Source: DASVTU01 sp036387415
Lineage (GTDB): Bacteria; Acidobacteriota; Blastocatellia; Pyrinomonadales; Pyrinomonadaceae
Assembly: GCA_036387415.1 (NCBI GenBank)
Contig: DASVTU010000032.1
Span: 1-64,000, forward strand
Reading direction: 5' to 3'
DNA length: 64,000 bases
Numbering within the stretch: position 1 is the stretch's first letter; every line of letters starts with the position of its first letter. Shown here piece after piece: positions 55,736 to 63,840 of this stretch. The notes beneath the pieces were generated by a model that made no database searches, was not told the origin of the DNA, and saw nothing but the letters and a program-made list of their open reading frames with translations. The position numbers were made by a program, and so were the translations under genes.

Positions 55736-56896
55736 TCAACCGAAGCTGTCAGATGTGTAGAAGTATGTGCCACCGCCGCCGCCGTCGCCCACAAAGATGG
55801 GAACCAACGCATCGTTCGATTGCGGGTCGCGGCTCTTGGCGATGCCTTGCGACACGACACGCAAGAGCGTCTGCGGCGTGAAGGATTCAAGCGACACGTA
55901 ATTGCCCGCTTTGAGCCAACGCACTTCTTCGGGTTCGAGTGTGGCCGCAACCTCTGCGGGGATGGCTGTCGCCGCAGGCTCGAAGCGGTAAGGCACACTC
56001 TCGACGAAGACGGAGCGATTGAAGATTTGTCGCGGTAGTAAGCCTAAGTCATAGATTTTCGCCTCGCTTTTGGCAAACCATCGAGAGTTCGTGCGTAGTG
56101 TATGAAGTAGTTTGACTCCCTGCACGCTCGCATCATGGAGCGCATAAACGCTCAAGGCCGGGTTGCGTTTGAGCATCTCCAACACGGTCTTGAAGATGTC
56201 GTGCGGATATCCGTCAACGCTCAGAACGGCGCAGTTGTGTTCAAAGTGAAAATTGTTGGCGATGAGGCATTGCGCTATTTCCGCGCGGTCGCAGACGATA
56301 ACGCGGTCGAAGCTGTAGTTTTTAACTTCGGGATTGATTTCTATCGCTTGCGGCTTACTCTTCGCCGCAACGGGCGGCGGTGGCGGCGGCGGTGGAAGCA
56401 GTCTGCCGCTATCGCCGTTGATTTCGCACCAATGTTTGTACCAGTCTTCGACCTGGTGAGGCGTGACGGTCGTTGTTAGAGGTTTGTTGCCGCGCAAGCG
56501 TCGCCGCAGTTTGGCGCTTGTCATCAACGCGATGCCGAAGCCGACGATGAGAAGAAGCGGGATGAGCCATAACAACGAGAACGCAATGGCTTTGAAGAGC
56601 ACGGTTAGTACAATGGAGACGACAATCGTGCCACAGCCCGTCAGTTTCAGGGGTGCTTCAAGTTGCTTGGCGTTGAGACGCTGATTGAAAAAGTAGAAGA
56701 ACTGGCGAGGCGTGAAGTAGAGCGAGCCGTTGACGGAGAGAGTCGCCAGCGTATCCTTGAAGAACTTGTCCGTGAACTTACCGCCCAATGAGTATTTTGG
56801 GTCGAACGCAAATGGATGCTGACAGTTTTTGCAGCGCCCGTTGTTGGCTGAGCGGTCTTTAAGTTTGTTGTCCGTGCCACACCTGATGCAGTTCAC
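55736..56896 (-). CDS. Zinc-ribbon membrane protein with a Toprim-like domain
   Basis: 386 residues from a GTG at 56896 with GGAGGT upstream; the GTGA overlaps the stop of the preceding gene. A zinc ribbon (CIRC ... CKNC, residues 3-25), a helical segment, one or two membrane helices (~88-126), an eight-proline linker, then a domain (~196-290) reading VIVCDRAEIAQCLIANNF ... AVLSVDGYP ... VYALHDASVQGVKLL ... YDLGLLP. That order matches the Toprim of Spo11/topoisomerase VI A, but the lead Glu is Asp (CDR) and the second Asp of DxD is Ser (DAS). It is probably a membrane-tethered nucleic-acid or nucleotide-related protein with altered catalysis. Last gene of a three-gene operon; function unknown. 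Confidence 0.65.
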   Translation of the reverse strand: MNCIRCGTDNKLKDRSANNGRCKNCQHPFAFDPKYSLGGKFTDKFFKDTLATLSVNGSLYFTPRQFFYFFNQRLNAKQLEAPLKLTGCGTIVVSIVLTVLFKAIAFSLLWLIPLLLIVGFGIALMTSAKLRRRLRGNKPLTTTVTPHQVEDWYKHWCEINGDSGRLLPPPPPPPPVAAKSKPQAIEINPEVKNYSFDRVIVCDRAEIAQCLIANNFHFEHNCAVLSVDGYPHDIFKTVLEMLKRNPALSVYALHDASVQGVKLLHTLRTNSRWFAKSEAKIYDLGLLPRQIFNRSVFVESVPYRFEPAATAIPAEVAATLEPEEVRWLKAGNYVSLESFTPQTLLRVVSQGIAKSRDPQSNDALVPIFVGDGGGGGTYFYTSDSFG

Positions 56897-58740
56897 GTGT
56901 ACCTCCTTCTCAACGCTCTGACCAACGGAACAGGCCGTTGCCAAAAGGCGTGCGACGGGTCGCGCGCTCGCTCAAGATTCGGCTCCCAGACGTGCTCGCG
57001 CCACGCGCGCCACATCAACATCAACCAGAGCGTTTCGCCGATGCGTCGCCCCTGTATCTGTCCGCTCAACTCGCCGTCGGCGATGCGTCGCGCCGCATCC
57101 GGCTGCCACAATTCCTCAGACGCAAGCACACGTGGATGCAGTTTTCTTTTCGACCAACGTCGCAGACGCCCGCTCAGCCACAACGTCAGAGGCACACCCA
57201 TGCCGCGCTTCTCGCGCCAGACGGCTTCATGTGGCAAGAGGTCTGCGACGGCGCGTTTGAGTAGATATTTCTCGCATCCTTCGTGTAGCCACAACTCACC
57301 GCCGACGCCAAACGTCCACTCGGCCAGCGACGGCGAGCAGAACAGTGTGCGTACGTCGAGGTTGTAGCTCAAGCCTAGACTGGTGGCGCGCGGTTGGATG
57401 TTGTCTGCGCCTTTGAGTAGGAGATTCGCGCGACGCAGACGGTGGAGCAGGCCGCGCGTGTGCGACGGGTCGAGCGCATGTGTGAGCAGGCTGCGGACAT
57501 CAAACTTGTCGATTATGCGTCGCGTCGCTTCGGTGTAGACGCCCGTTTCATGACCGTGCAAGCGATGAAAGGTTCGCATGTAGCGTGCGGTGAACGTCGC
57601 CTCTGCGTCCGGTGTCGCAGAGGCAAACAAAGGGTTCGCGCCGTGCTCGTAGAGCGACGCGGCGATGAGTGGTTTGTTCGTCCATCCGGCGAAAAGTTGG
57701 TCGCCGCCTTCGCCGTTGAAGACGACGCTGACATCCTCACGCGCGCGTTCGCAGAGGAGCGCAAGCGGTACGGTCACGCCGTCGCCGTAGAGACCATCGA
57801 GGCGTTTGGCGGTCGAAGCAAGCATCCGTCGCACACGACTTGCGTTAACCGGAATCTTTATGAGCGGCATTCTCAAATGACGCGCGACCAGTTCGGCGTA
57901 AGGCGTTTCGGAGAAATAGTCTTTGCCAAAATCGAGCGTATAGGCGCGCACGCGCACGCCTGCGCCGACGAGCAGCGCAGCCGTGACGGATGAATCCAAT
58001 CCGCCTGAGAGAAACACGCCGACCGTCTCTCCCGACGACGTTTCGAGTTGCGCTTCGACGCTCGCTTCGAGCAAACGTCGCAGGTCGCGGGCTGCATCTT
58101 TTTCGTCTGTGATTTGCGTCGGGGCTTCGCGCCATTCGTGGCGTCGGAAGGTTTGCGGTGTGGCGGCATGTGACGCGCTGCTCCAAACCGTTTCGGTTCC
58201 GGCGGCGACGGCAGAGATATTTTCGACGGGCGTGAGCGGCGCGGGGATGTATGAGAAGCAGCCGTACGCATAGAAACCGCCGATGGAAATCTCTGCGCGC
58301 TCGACCACTCGCAGCAGCAATTCGAGCCGCGACGCGAACCAGATGGCTGTGTCCGTCTGCGTCCAAAAGAGCGTCGCGCGTCCGAACGCACCACGCCCCA
58401 GAATGAGTTCATCGACGCTTGCTTTGACCCACACGTCTGCCGCGAAGCCTCTGCCCGAAGCGGCGAGAGTCGCCGTCAGACTCGCGTCTGCCGCGTCGCT
58501 CGCACCATCCATCCCGACGGTTTCGAGCGTCGCGTGTCGGCCACAGACGGCGATGGCGGAGTCAATGATGTATGAAGGCTTGGTGCGGTCGGGTTGTGTT
58601 GGGGATGTCTTGCCGTGTAAGCGTCTGATTTTCAATTCGTGGGAACTGAAGCCCGCTAGTGCTTCGGTCAGGAGTCGTTGCAACTTGTCGGACGATTCGT
58701 GTTGGTCGTGCTTGCTCCAATAACCGATGATTATGCACAT
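56893..58740 (-). CDS. Second asparagine-synthetase-like (amide-forming) enzyme
   Basis: 615 residues beginning MCIIIGYWSK. Cys2 is in the right place for a glutaminase nucleophile, but the surrounding MCGI(A/V)G context is degraded, so glutaminase activity is doubtful. VGVFLSGGLDSSVTAAL (~240), VVFNGEGGDQLFAGW and REKRGMGVPLTLW carry the ATP-pyrophosphatase loop and a candidate catalytic Lys. NLLLKGADNIQPRATSLG and a matching block in the convergent gene show the two enzymes are paralogues. It is the middle gene of an operon: 23 bases after the membrane protein and overlapping the Toprim-like gene by 4 bases. Asparagine synthesis is unlikely to need two divergent copies, so a specialised amide or macrocycle product is more probable. 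Confidence 0.82.
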   Translation of the reverse strand: MCIIIGYWSKHDQHESSDKLQRLLTEALAGFSSHELKIRRLHGKTSPTQPDRTKPSYIIDSAIAVCGRHATLETVGMDGASDAADASLTATLAASGRGFAADVWVKASVDELILGRGAFGRATLFWTQTDTAIWFASRLELLLRVVERAEISIGGFYAYGCFSYIPAPLTPVENISAVAAGTETVWSSASHAATPQTFRRHEWREAPTQITDEKDAARDLRRLLEASVEAQLETSSGETVGVFLSGGLDSSVTAALLVGAGVRVRAYTLDFGKDYFSETPYAELVARHLRMPLIKIPVNASRVRRMLASTAKRLDGLYGDGVTVPLALLCERAREDVSVVFNGEGGDQLFAGWTNKPLIAASLYEHGANPLFASATPDAEATFTARYMRTFHRLHGHETGVYTEATRRIIDKFDVRSLLTHALDPSHTRGLLHRLRRANLLLKGADNIQPRATSLGLSYNLDVRTLFCSPSLAEWTFGVGGELWLHEGCEKYLLKRAVADLLPHEAVWREKRGMGVPLTLWLSGRLRRWSKRKLHPRVLASEELWQPDAARRIADGELSGQIQGRRIGETLWLMLMWRAWREHVWEPNLERARDPSHAFWQRPVPLVRALRRRYT

Positions 58741-58763
58741 GCGGAGTATGTGGGTCGTGTATG

Positions 58764-59432
58764 CTACTCGACTCGGAAATCGGTTTGACTCACCACGCGG
58801 TCATTCAAAAGCATCTCGACGCGCCACGCGCCCGCCTGTGCAGCCGCGCCCACAGAGTAGCGGCACGAAGTCGCCCAGACGCTCTTGTCCGTCGTCTTCG
58901 TCTCCCATGCGTTCTGCTTGACGACGCGCCCGCCCGGAGCAATCCAGTTACACTTCAAAGACAAATTTTCCGAAATTGGCACACGCTCAAGCGTCACGCG
59001 GTAATAAAGTTCGCTGCCGTCGCGTGTGACCGTGCCGAGATTGCCGCCGTCGTCTGTGGCGCGCGTGATGCGTCCGGGTTCGACGGCAGAGACGCCCGCG
59101 AGGGCTCGACGCTGACGCTCGAAGTAGATGCCGACGAATAGAATCAAGGCGAGCAACGCGGCGACGCACGACCCGATTATCCAAAATTTTCGCCGTCTCT
59201 CTGCGGCGAGTGCTTTCTCGTAGCGTTCCTGCGCTAGCGTCTCGGCCTCGCGCCGCTCCAATTCCTGCATCGCCGGAGCGAGCAATTCGACGGGCAGGCT
59301 GAGTTCTTCCAGAATCTGTACGACCTGCGCGCGGTCGAGACGTTCGCGCTCGTTCGCCTCACGAAGTTGAGCCTGCCTGCTCACTTCCGCGACCACACGC
59401 GCCACCTGCGATTCTGTCAGTTGGTTATTCAT
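58764..59432 (-). CDS. Single-pass membrane protein, operon with the asparagine-synthetase-like gene
   Basis: 222 residues. Residues 1-80 are charged and helical (QVARVVAEVSRQAQLREANE), likely cytosolic; one membrane helix follows (~83-104, FWIIGSCVAALLALILFVGI). The last ~100 residues are a beta-rich outside domain: ISENLSLKCNWIAPGGRVVK and VWATSCRYSVGAAA, with two Cys that could pair, ending AGAWRVEMLLNDRVVS. The C-terminal domain resembles small Ig-like 'DUF2914' type domains, weakly. An extended -10 promoter lies 40 bases upstream, making it the first gene of the operon with the asparagine-synthetase-like and Toprim-like genes. Confidence 0.68.
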   Translation of the reverse strand: MNNQLTESQVARVVAEVSRQAQLREANERERLDRAQVVQILEELSLPVELLAPAMQELERREAETLAQERYEKALAAERRRKFWIIGSCVAALLALILFVGIYFERQRRALAGVSAVEPGRITRATDDGGNLGTVTRDGSELYYRVTLERVPISENLSLKCNWIAPGGRVVKQNAWETKTTDKSVWATSCRYSVGAAAQAGAWRVEMLLNDRVVSQTDFRVE

Positions 59433-59774
59433 ACTCTCAAACTCATCAAACTTACGCGCTCGTCTGCACGAAATTATACCACGCGATATTCACATCGACG
59501 CTTCCCCGTTTGTGCGCTGCGAGGCTTCAAGCGAGACACGTCAAACGCCTCGCGCGCCTTCCGTCTCACCCGTCCGCCGCTCCTCAAGAATCTCTCAACC
59601 AGACGGCGTATCATCCGTTTCAGGTCGGACGGAACATTTCAGGTGTTTTGAAACACCGGGTTTGACTGTCTCGATAGCCCCCGCAGATTGATGCTCGTCT
59701 CCCATGCATGCGTCTTCCCACGCGCCCCTCCCCTTAACTTGGTGAAATTATGGAAGTTGCAAGGAGAATTAGCC
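59433..59774. other. Divergent upstream region of the operon and the secreted Ig/Fn3 gene
   Basis: 342 bases, no gene seen. It holds an extended -10 promoter for the minus-strand operon (59473-59481) and the AAGGAG Shine-Dalgarno sequence of the plus-strand gene. Confidence 0.45.
59473..59481 (-). promoter_or_regulatory. Extended -10 promoter of the asparagine-synthetase-like operon
   Basis: The minus strand reads TGGTATAAT: a perfect -10 box with the TGn extension. No good -35 is seen, as is usual for extended -10 promoters. The start point would lie about 35 bases before the first ATG. Confidence 0.5.
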
Positions 59775-61520
59775 ATGACACGCAAACTTTTCGGGAATAC
59801 GCACGCATACCTCCGGGCAGTGGTTCGATTCGGACTCCTGCCCGCTCTGTTCTGCCTCGCCACGATTTTTACACACTCTCTCACGACTCTGGCGGCCAAC
59901 CCTTCGTCGGGCACCATCAGTCCAAATTATGATTACCTTCACTGGTACGGGAAGGAAACGGCGGCCAGTTCTGCGACCGACGAATCCACCTGCATCGAGG
60001 GTGTCAACTGCGACACTTTCTACTTGACGATTTCGGGCGCTCCGTCGGATTGGGTGGGCAAAATCGCCACGGTCAATATCTTCTGGGGCGTCAGAAGTTC
60101 CGATTATGATTTATACATCCATCGTGGCACCAACGCGGGGCCACTCGTCGCCAGTTCGGCGCACGGCGCGACCGATTCAGACGGAGTTCAAGAGCAGATA
60201 ACGCTTGAGCCGAGCATCACAGGCACAGGCGAATTCACGATTCACGTCGTCTATTTTGCGACCACCGGCAACTCTTACAACGGCTCCGTTTCTGTTTCGC
60301 TCAAGATTGATGAGACGCCGACCCCGACGCCCCTGCCAACTCCGTCGCCCACGCCTCTACCCACGCCCGTCCCCAACGTGAGACCCAACAGCGGCCCTGT
60401 GCCCAATGATCCGTCCAACCCTTCCTGCACGTTGCCCGGCGTTCTGGTCATCGACGACCCCGCAGGCGATACGGCCAGTGGGCTGAGCGCGCACGACCTA
60501 CGCTCCGTCTCTGTCGCCGAGCCGGGCGACTTGACCGATAAAATGGTTTTCACCATCAAGGTCGGTGATTTGAGTTTGGTTCCGCCGAATTCGGAATGGA
60601 GACTGGAATTTTCGGGCTTCTGGGCGGACTACTACTGGATTAGCATGAACACGCTCGACCCCTTGCGCGGAGCCGTCTTTTATTACGGCCATTACGAATA
60701 CGTCGCGGGGCAACGCAAAAGCTTTACGGACGGCGAAGCCGATGCAGGCACGTATTCACCGGACGGGACGATTCGCATCACCGTCGGCAACGGCAAAGTC
60801 GGCAACTTCATCGCGGGCGAAACCATCTACGGCTTCCTTGCCACAATCCGCGCCTTTGAAGGCGTGCCGTACAATGGTCTGACCGGAGAGATGGACACCA
60901 GCCGCATGAGTCAGGGCTATCAAGTGGTAGGCAACAGGTCTTGTAATTATCTGCCGACCGTAAGCCTGACAAATCCGTTGGGCGGGGCGGTCTTTAACAC
61001 CGGTTCCGACATCACGATTACCGCAGACGCCGCTGACAGCGACGGCACAATCAGCAAAGTGGAGTTTTTCCAGAACGGCACGAAGCTAGGCGAGAGCACG
61101 GCGAGTCCCTACAGTTTGACGTGGACGAATGTCCCCTCCGGCACGTACACGCTGACGGCCAGAGCGACCGACAACGTGGGCGCAACGGCGACCTCCGCCA
61201 GCATCGACATCACCGTCAGAATTCCGCCGCCTGCCGCGCCATCCAACCTCTCTGCGACAGGCATCGGCAACAGCGGCCTCAACAAGAGCGTCGTGACTCT
61301 TGCTTGGAATGATAATTCAGACAACGAACAGTCGTTCCTCATCGAGCGTTCGACCTCATCCGCCGGAGGCTTTGTCGAAATCGGCACGGTCAGCGCAAAC
61401 ATCAACAGCTTTGCCGACAGAGACGTACAGAGCAAGACCACCTATTACTACCGCGTGCGCGCAACCAACAGCACCGGGCACTCCGCATACTCAAACACGG
61501 CGAGCGTCCATGTGAAGTAA
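59775..61520 (+). CDS. Secreted protein: pre-peptidase-like, Pro/Thr linker, Ig-like and Fn3 domains
   Basis: 581 residues from the ATG at 59775 (AAGGAG upstream). Signal peptide: LLPALFCLATIFTHSLTTLAA. A beta-sandwich like a bacterial pre-peptidase C-terminal domain (~50-175, SDYDLYIHRGTNAGPL) leads to a Pro/Thr-rich linker (TPTPLPTPSPTPLPTP). A middle domain (~215-395, VIDDPAGDTASGLSAHDLRS) is of unknown type. Then come an Ig-like domain of the kind in the first gene of the window (~400-485, SDGTISKVEFFQNGTKLGES) and a Fn3 domain (~490-581, FLIERSTSSAGGFVEIG). Secreted or surface-attached; no catalytic domain recognised. Ends at a canonical terminator. Confidence 0.8.
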   Translation: MTRKLFGNTHAYLRAVVRFGLLPALFCLATIFTHSLTTLAANPSSGTISPNYDYLHWYGKETAASSATDESTCIEGVNCDTFYLTISGAPSDWVGKIATVNIFWGVRSSDYDLYIHRGTNAGPLVASSAHGATDSDGVQEQITLEPSITGTGEFTIHVVYFATTGNSYNGSVSVSLKIDETPTPTPLPTPSPTPLPTPVPNVRPNSGPVPNDPSNPSCTLPGVLVIDDPAGDTASGLSAHDLRSVSVAEPGDLTDKMVFTIKVGDLSLVPPNSEWRLEFSGFWADYYWISMNTLDPLRGAVFYYGHYEYVAGQRKSFTDGEADAGTYSPDGTIRITVGNGKVGNFIAGETIYGFLATIRAFEGVPYNGLTGEMDTSRMSQGYQVVGNRSCNYLPTVSLTNPLGGAVFNTGSDITITADAADSDGTISKVEFFQNGTKLGESTASPYSLTWTNVPSGTYTLTARATDNVGATATSASIDITVRIPPPAAPSNLSATGIGNSGLNKSVVTLAWNDNSDNEQSFLIERSTSSAGGFVEIGTVSANINSFADRDVQSKTTYYYRVRATNSTGHSAYSNTASVHVK

Positions 61521-61545
61521 CGGAGTTTAATCACCAACTGAAGGC

Positions 61546-61585
61546 GCGATGCGGTGCGACGAAGAGCAACCGCATCGCGTTTTTA
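61546..61585 (+). terminator. Rho-independent terminator of the secreted Ig/Fn3 gene
   Basis: An 11-bp perfect stem (61546-61556 with 61570-61580) and a 13-nt loop, followed directly by TTTTT (61581-61585), 26 bases after the stop codon. Confidence 0.85.
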
Positions 61586-61719
61586 CTTAGTTTCGGTTGA
61601 TATTTAAGTTTGCTGCGATGCATTTGAGGAAGACTATTCCCAAGCTAAATAAAGGTCTTATGTTCGTCTTGATAATCTGAGGAAGCGAAATGTGCTGCGG
61701 CGCTGCGGTGTAAAATAGG

Positions 61720-61748
61720 TTCACAAGTTGAAAATGGCTGCTATATAT
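61720..61748 (+). promoter_or_regulatory. Promoter of the DisA_N-like gene
   Basis: TTCACA (61720-61725) and TATATT (61743-61748) are 17 bases apart, each matching the sigma-70 consensus at 5 of 6 positions. The start point would lie about 30 bases before the ATG at 61786. Confidence 0.5.
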
Positions 61749-61785
61749 TGTGAAAGCACAACGCAACCTTTGAGGTCGTCGAACC

Positions 61786-62925
61786 ATGACAAAACCGACA
61801 TACCCTGCCGCGCGTGCGGTGGCGACGACGGCGCAAGCACACTTCGCACGTCTCATCGCATCGGCACGCGAGCATGGAAGACAGGAGTTCGCGCCGTCGC
61901 CGGACGCACAGGCGATTGAAGCCATCATTGATGCGACGTTCTGGGCGAGCCTCCGACGTGAGGAAGGTTATTTTCCAAAAATCTCTCTCGCCTTCTTCCC
62001 ACCCGAACAGGCTGCACAGCCTTTGAGGTTCGAACGCGAACTCCCGCTCACACCCGCCGCACTTTCGCGGCTCGCGCCTGCCGTCGAACGTCCGGGCATC
62101 CATCTCGGCGTGTGGCGAGACGAAGGCGAACTATACGTGTGGGGAACCACGCGCGCGATTCCGAGGTTCTGCTTTGTGTTGGAGGTCGTCGAGCCGGGGC
62201 TACTGGTCATCAAATACCGTCGCGGGCAGGACACCAGCAAGTTCGTCAACGTCGTGGTGCTCAAGGGCGACCAGATTAAAGTGGTAGACGAGGAAGGCAC
62301 CAGCCTCCCCGACTGTCCTGCGCTGCTCACCTCTCTGCTCGGCTTCGGCTCACCCACCTCGCAAGGTGAATCGGTGAACGTGCTTGTGCAACTGGCCGTC
62401 TCAATGCGCGCACACGGTCGTGGCGGGTCGCTGCTCGTCGTGCCGCAAGACTCAAGGACGTGGCAGGAGTCGATAGTGCAGCCTATTTCTTATTCGGTGC
62501 TGCCTCCATACTCCGAACTGGCCGAACTCATGCGACAGAACGCGGGCGAGAGAAGCACGCGCCTGTGGCAGGAGGCACTGATTGATGCGGTCGAAGCGAT
62601 TAGTGGATTAACGGCGGTTGACGGGGCGACCGTGATTAGCGACCAATTTGAGTTGCTCGCCTTCGGTGCAAAGATTGGACGCCGCGATGGTGGCACACAG
62701 GTCGAACAGGCAGTTGTCACGGAACCGATTATCGGCGGCGCGGCATCGGTCGTTCATCCCGTCCAACTCGGCGGGACACGCCACCTCTCTGCGGCACAGT
62801 TCGTCCAAGACCAACGCGACGCGGTGGCACTCGTCGCATCCCAAGACGGGCGCTTCACGGTCTTCGCGTGGTCGCCGTGCGAGGAGATGGTACACGCCCA
62901 TCGCGTCGAGACATTGCTGCTATAA
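61786..62925 (+). CDS. DisA_N-like (DACNV-type) nucleotide-domain protein
   Basis: 379 residues, no signal peptide. The last ~110 residues contain AVDGATVISDQFELLAFGAKI (near 278) and LGGTRHLSAAQFVQDQRD (near 328). DGA and GxRHxSA are the signature blocks of DisA_N diadenylate cyclases; in this setting they fit best the DACNV group of variants, predicted as nucleotide sensors rather than makers. The N-terminal part (~1-260) has its own alpha/beta folds with no recognised domain. GAGG lies 9 bases before the ATG. No effector gene is directly adjacent, so whether it senses or makes a cyclic dinucleotide is open. Confidence 0.7.
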   Translation: MTKPTYPAARAVATTAQAHFARLIASAREHGRQEFAPSPDAQAIEAIIDATFWASLRREEGYFPKISLAFFPPEQAAQPLRFERELPLTPAALSRLAPAVERPGIHLGVWRDEGELYVWGTTRAIPRFCFVLEVVEPGLLVIKYRRGQDTSKFVNVVVLKGDQIKVVDEEGTSLPDCPALLTSLLGFGSPTSQGESVNVLVQLAVSMRAHGRGGSLLVVPQDSRTWQESIVQPISYSVLPPYSELAELMRQNAGERSTRLWQEALIDAVEAISGLTAVDGATVISDQFELLAFGAKIGRRDGGTQVEQAVVTEPIIGGAASVVHPVQLGGTRHLSAAQFVQDQRDAVALVASQDGRFTVFAWSPCEEMVHAHRVETLLL

Positions 62926-62982
62926 CTCGTCCAAGCCTCGTCTGCCCTCATCCCTTTCAACTTCGACACGCTTTCGATGCTG

Positions 62983-63008
62983 GATGCTCCGACGCTCACA
63001 GGAGCATC
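62983..63008. terminator. Small hairpin between convergent genes
   Basis: An 8-bp stem (62983-62990 with 63001-63008) between the DisA_N-like gene and the nickel/cobalt transporter gene. No T-run; weak support. Confidence 0.35.
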
Positions 63009-63072
63009 GAATTTAGGCGGCAGGAAAGTTGTACAAAGGTTGTCGAGTGTTTCTGCGTGCCTTGTCGCCGCA

Positions 63073-63840
63073 TCAGCGGAACAGTCCTTTAACGATGCCA
63101 ATCTGGTAGACGGTGAATAGCCCGAAGCTCAGACTGAAGAGTCCTGCCAGCACGCGCACCGCCACGTTGACGCGTGTGAAGCGGGCAGCCGTAAGGTAGA
63201 TGGGCAGACCGAATAGCGCGCTCATCAGCATCATTCCTCCGATTGAGCCGATGCCGAACACGACGATGTAGAGAATGCGGACGAACGACGAAGAGATGGT
63301 TGAAAGCACCAGCAGCATCAACGCGGCGCTTCCGGCCATGCCGTGCACCATCCCGATAAGTAGCGGGCGCGTGCCGAGACTAAAGCCGTGATGCATGTGC
63401 GCGTCTGTTTCGGGCGAGCCGTCGTGGATGTGCGGATGAATGTGCGCGCGACCGCCGTGCTGATGCACGTGAAGATGTAGATGGCCGCCGCGCGCGAGTT
63501 TCTGCAACGCGTTGATGCCGAGCGCGACCAGCATCAAGCCCACGCCGAACTCCAACACTCGCGCCGTCTTCCCGTCAATCTCGACATTGAACAGAATAAC
63601 GGCGATGCCGACGACGAGTAAGGCGGCGGTGTGACCTAATCCCCACAGACCTCCCACCAGCGACGAACTCCAAATGCTCTTTCGCTCGCTGACGATAGTG
63701 GAGACGGCTGCTAGATGGTCGGCCTCGACCGCGTGCTTGAGACCCAACACGAAACCAAAAGCGAGTGCCGAGGCGGTCGAGAGCGAACCGACCTGCGCCG
63801 TTAACCCTACGAAGAATGAGATGATGTTGAGCCGTGTCAT
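63073..63840 (-). CDS. NiCoT-family nickel/cobalt transporter with His-rich loop
   Basis: 255 residues and about seven membrane helices. LGLKHAVEADHLAAVST (residues ~33-49) contains the HX4DH signature of NiCoT/HoxN/UreH transporters; GLWGLGHTAAL and IGMVHGMAGSAAL are further conserved helix motifs. A cytosolic or periplasmic loop (~118-150) is His-rich (HLHLHVHQHGGRAHIHPHIH), as in metal-buffering loops. Nickel or cobalt uptake, or export in the RcnA-like direction, cannot be told apart here. No urease, hydrogenase or cobalamin gene is nearby. Start ATG at 63840. Confidence 0.88.
   Translation of the reverse strand: MTRLNIISFFVGLTAQVGSLSTASALAFGFVLGLKHAVEADHLAAVSTIVSERKSIWSSSLVGGLWGLGHTAALLVVGIAVILFNVEIDGKTARVLEFGVGLMLVALGINALQKLARGGHLHLHVHQHGGRAHIHPHIHDGSPETDAHMHHGFSLGTRPLLIGMVHGMAGSAALMLLVLSTISSSFVRILYIVVFGIGSIGGMMLMSALFGLPIYLTAARFTRVNVAVRVLAGLFSLSFGLFTVYQIGIVKGLFR

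Noticed and set aside
52975..59432. Classical lasso-peptide cluster
   Set aside because: No precursor gene, no PqqD-like RRE and no transglutaminase-like leader peptidase could be seen; only the cyclase-like enzymes match.
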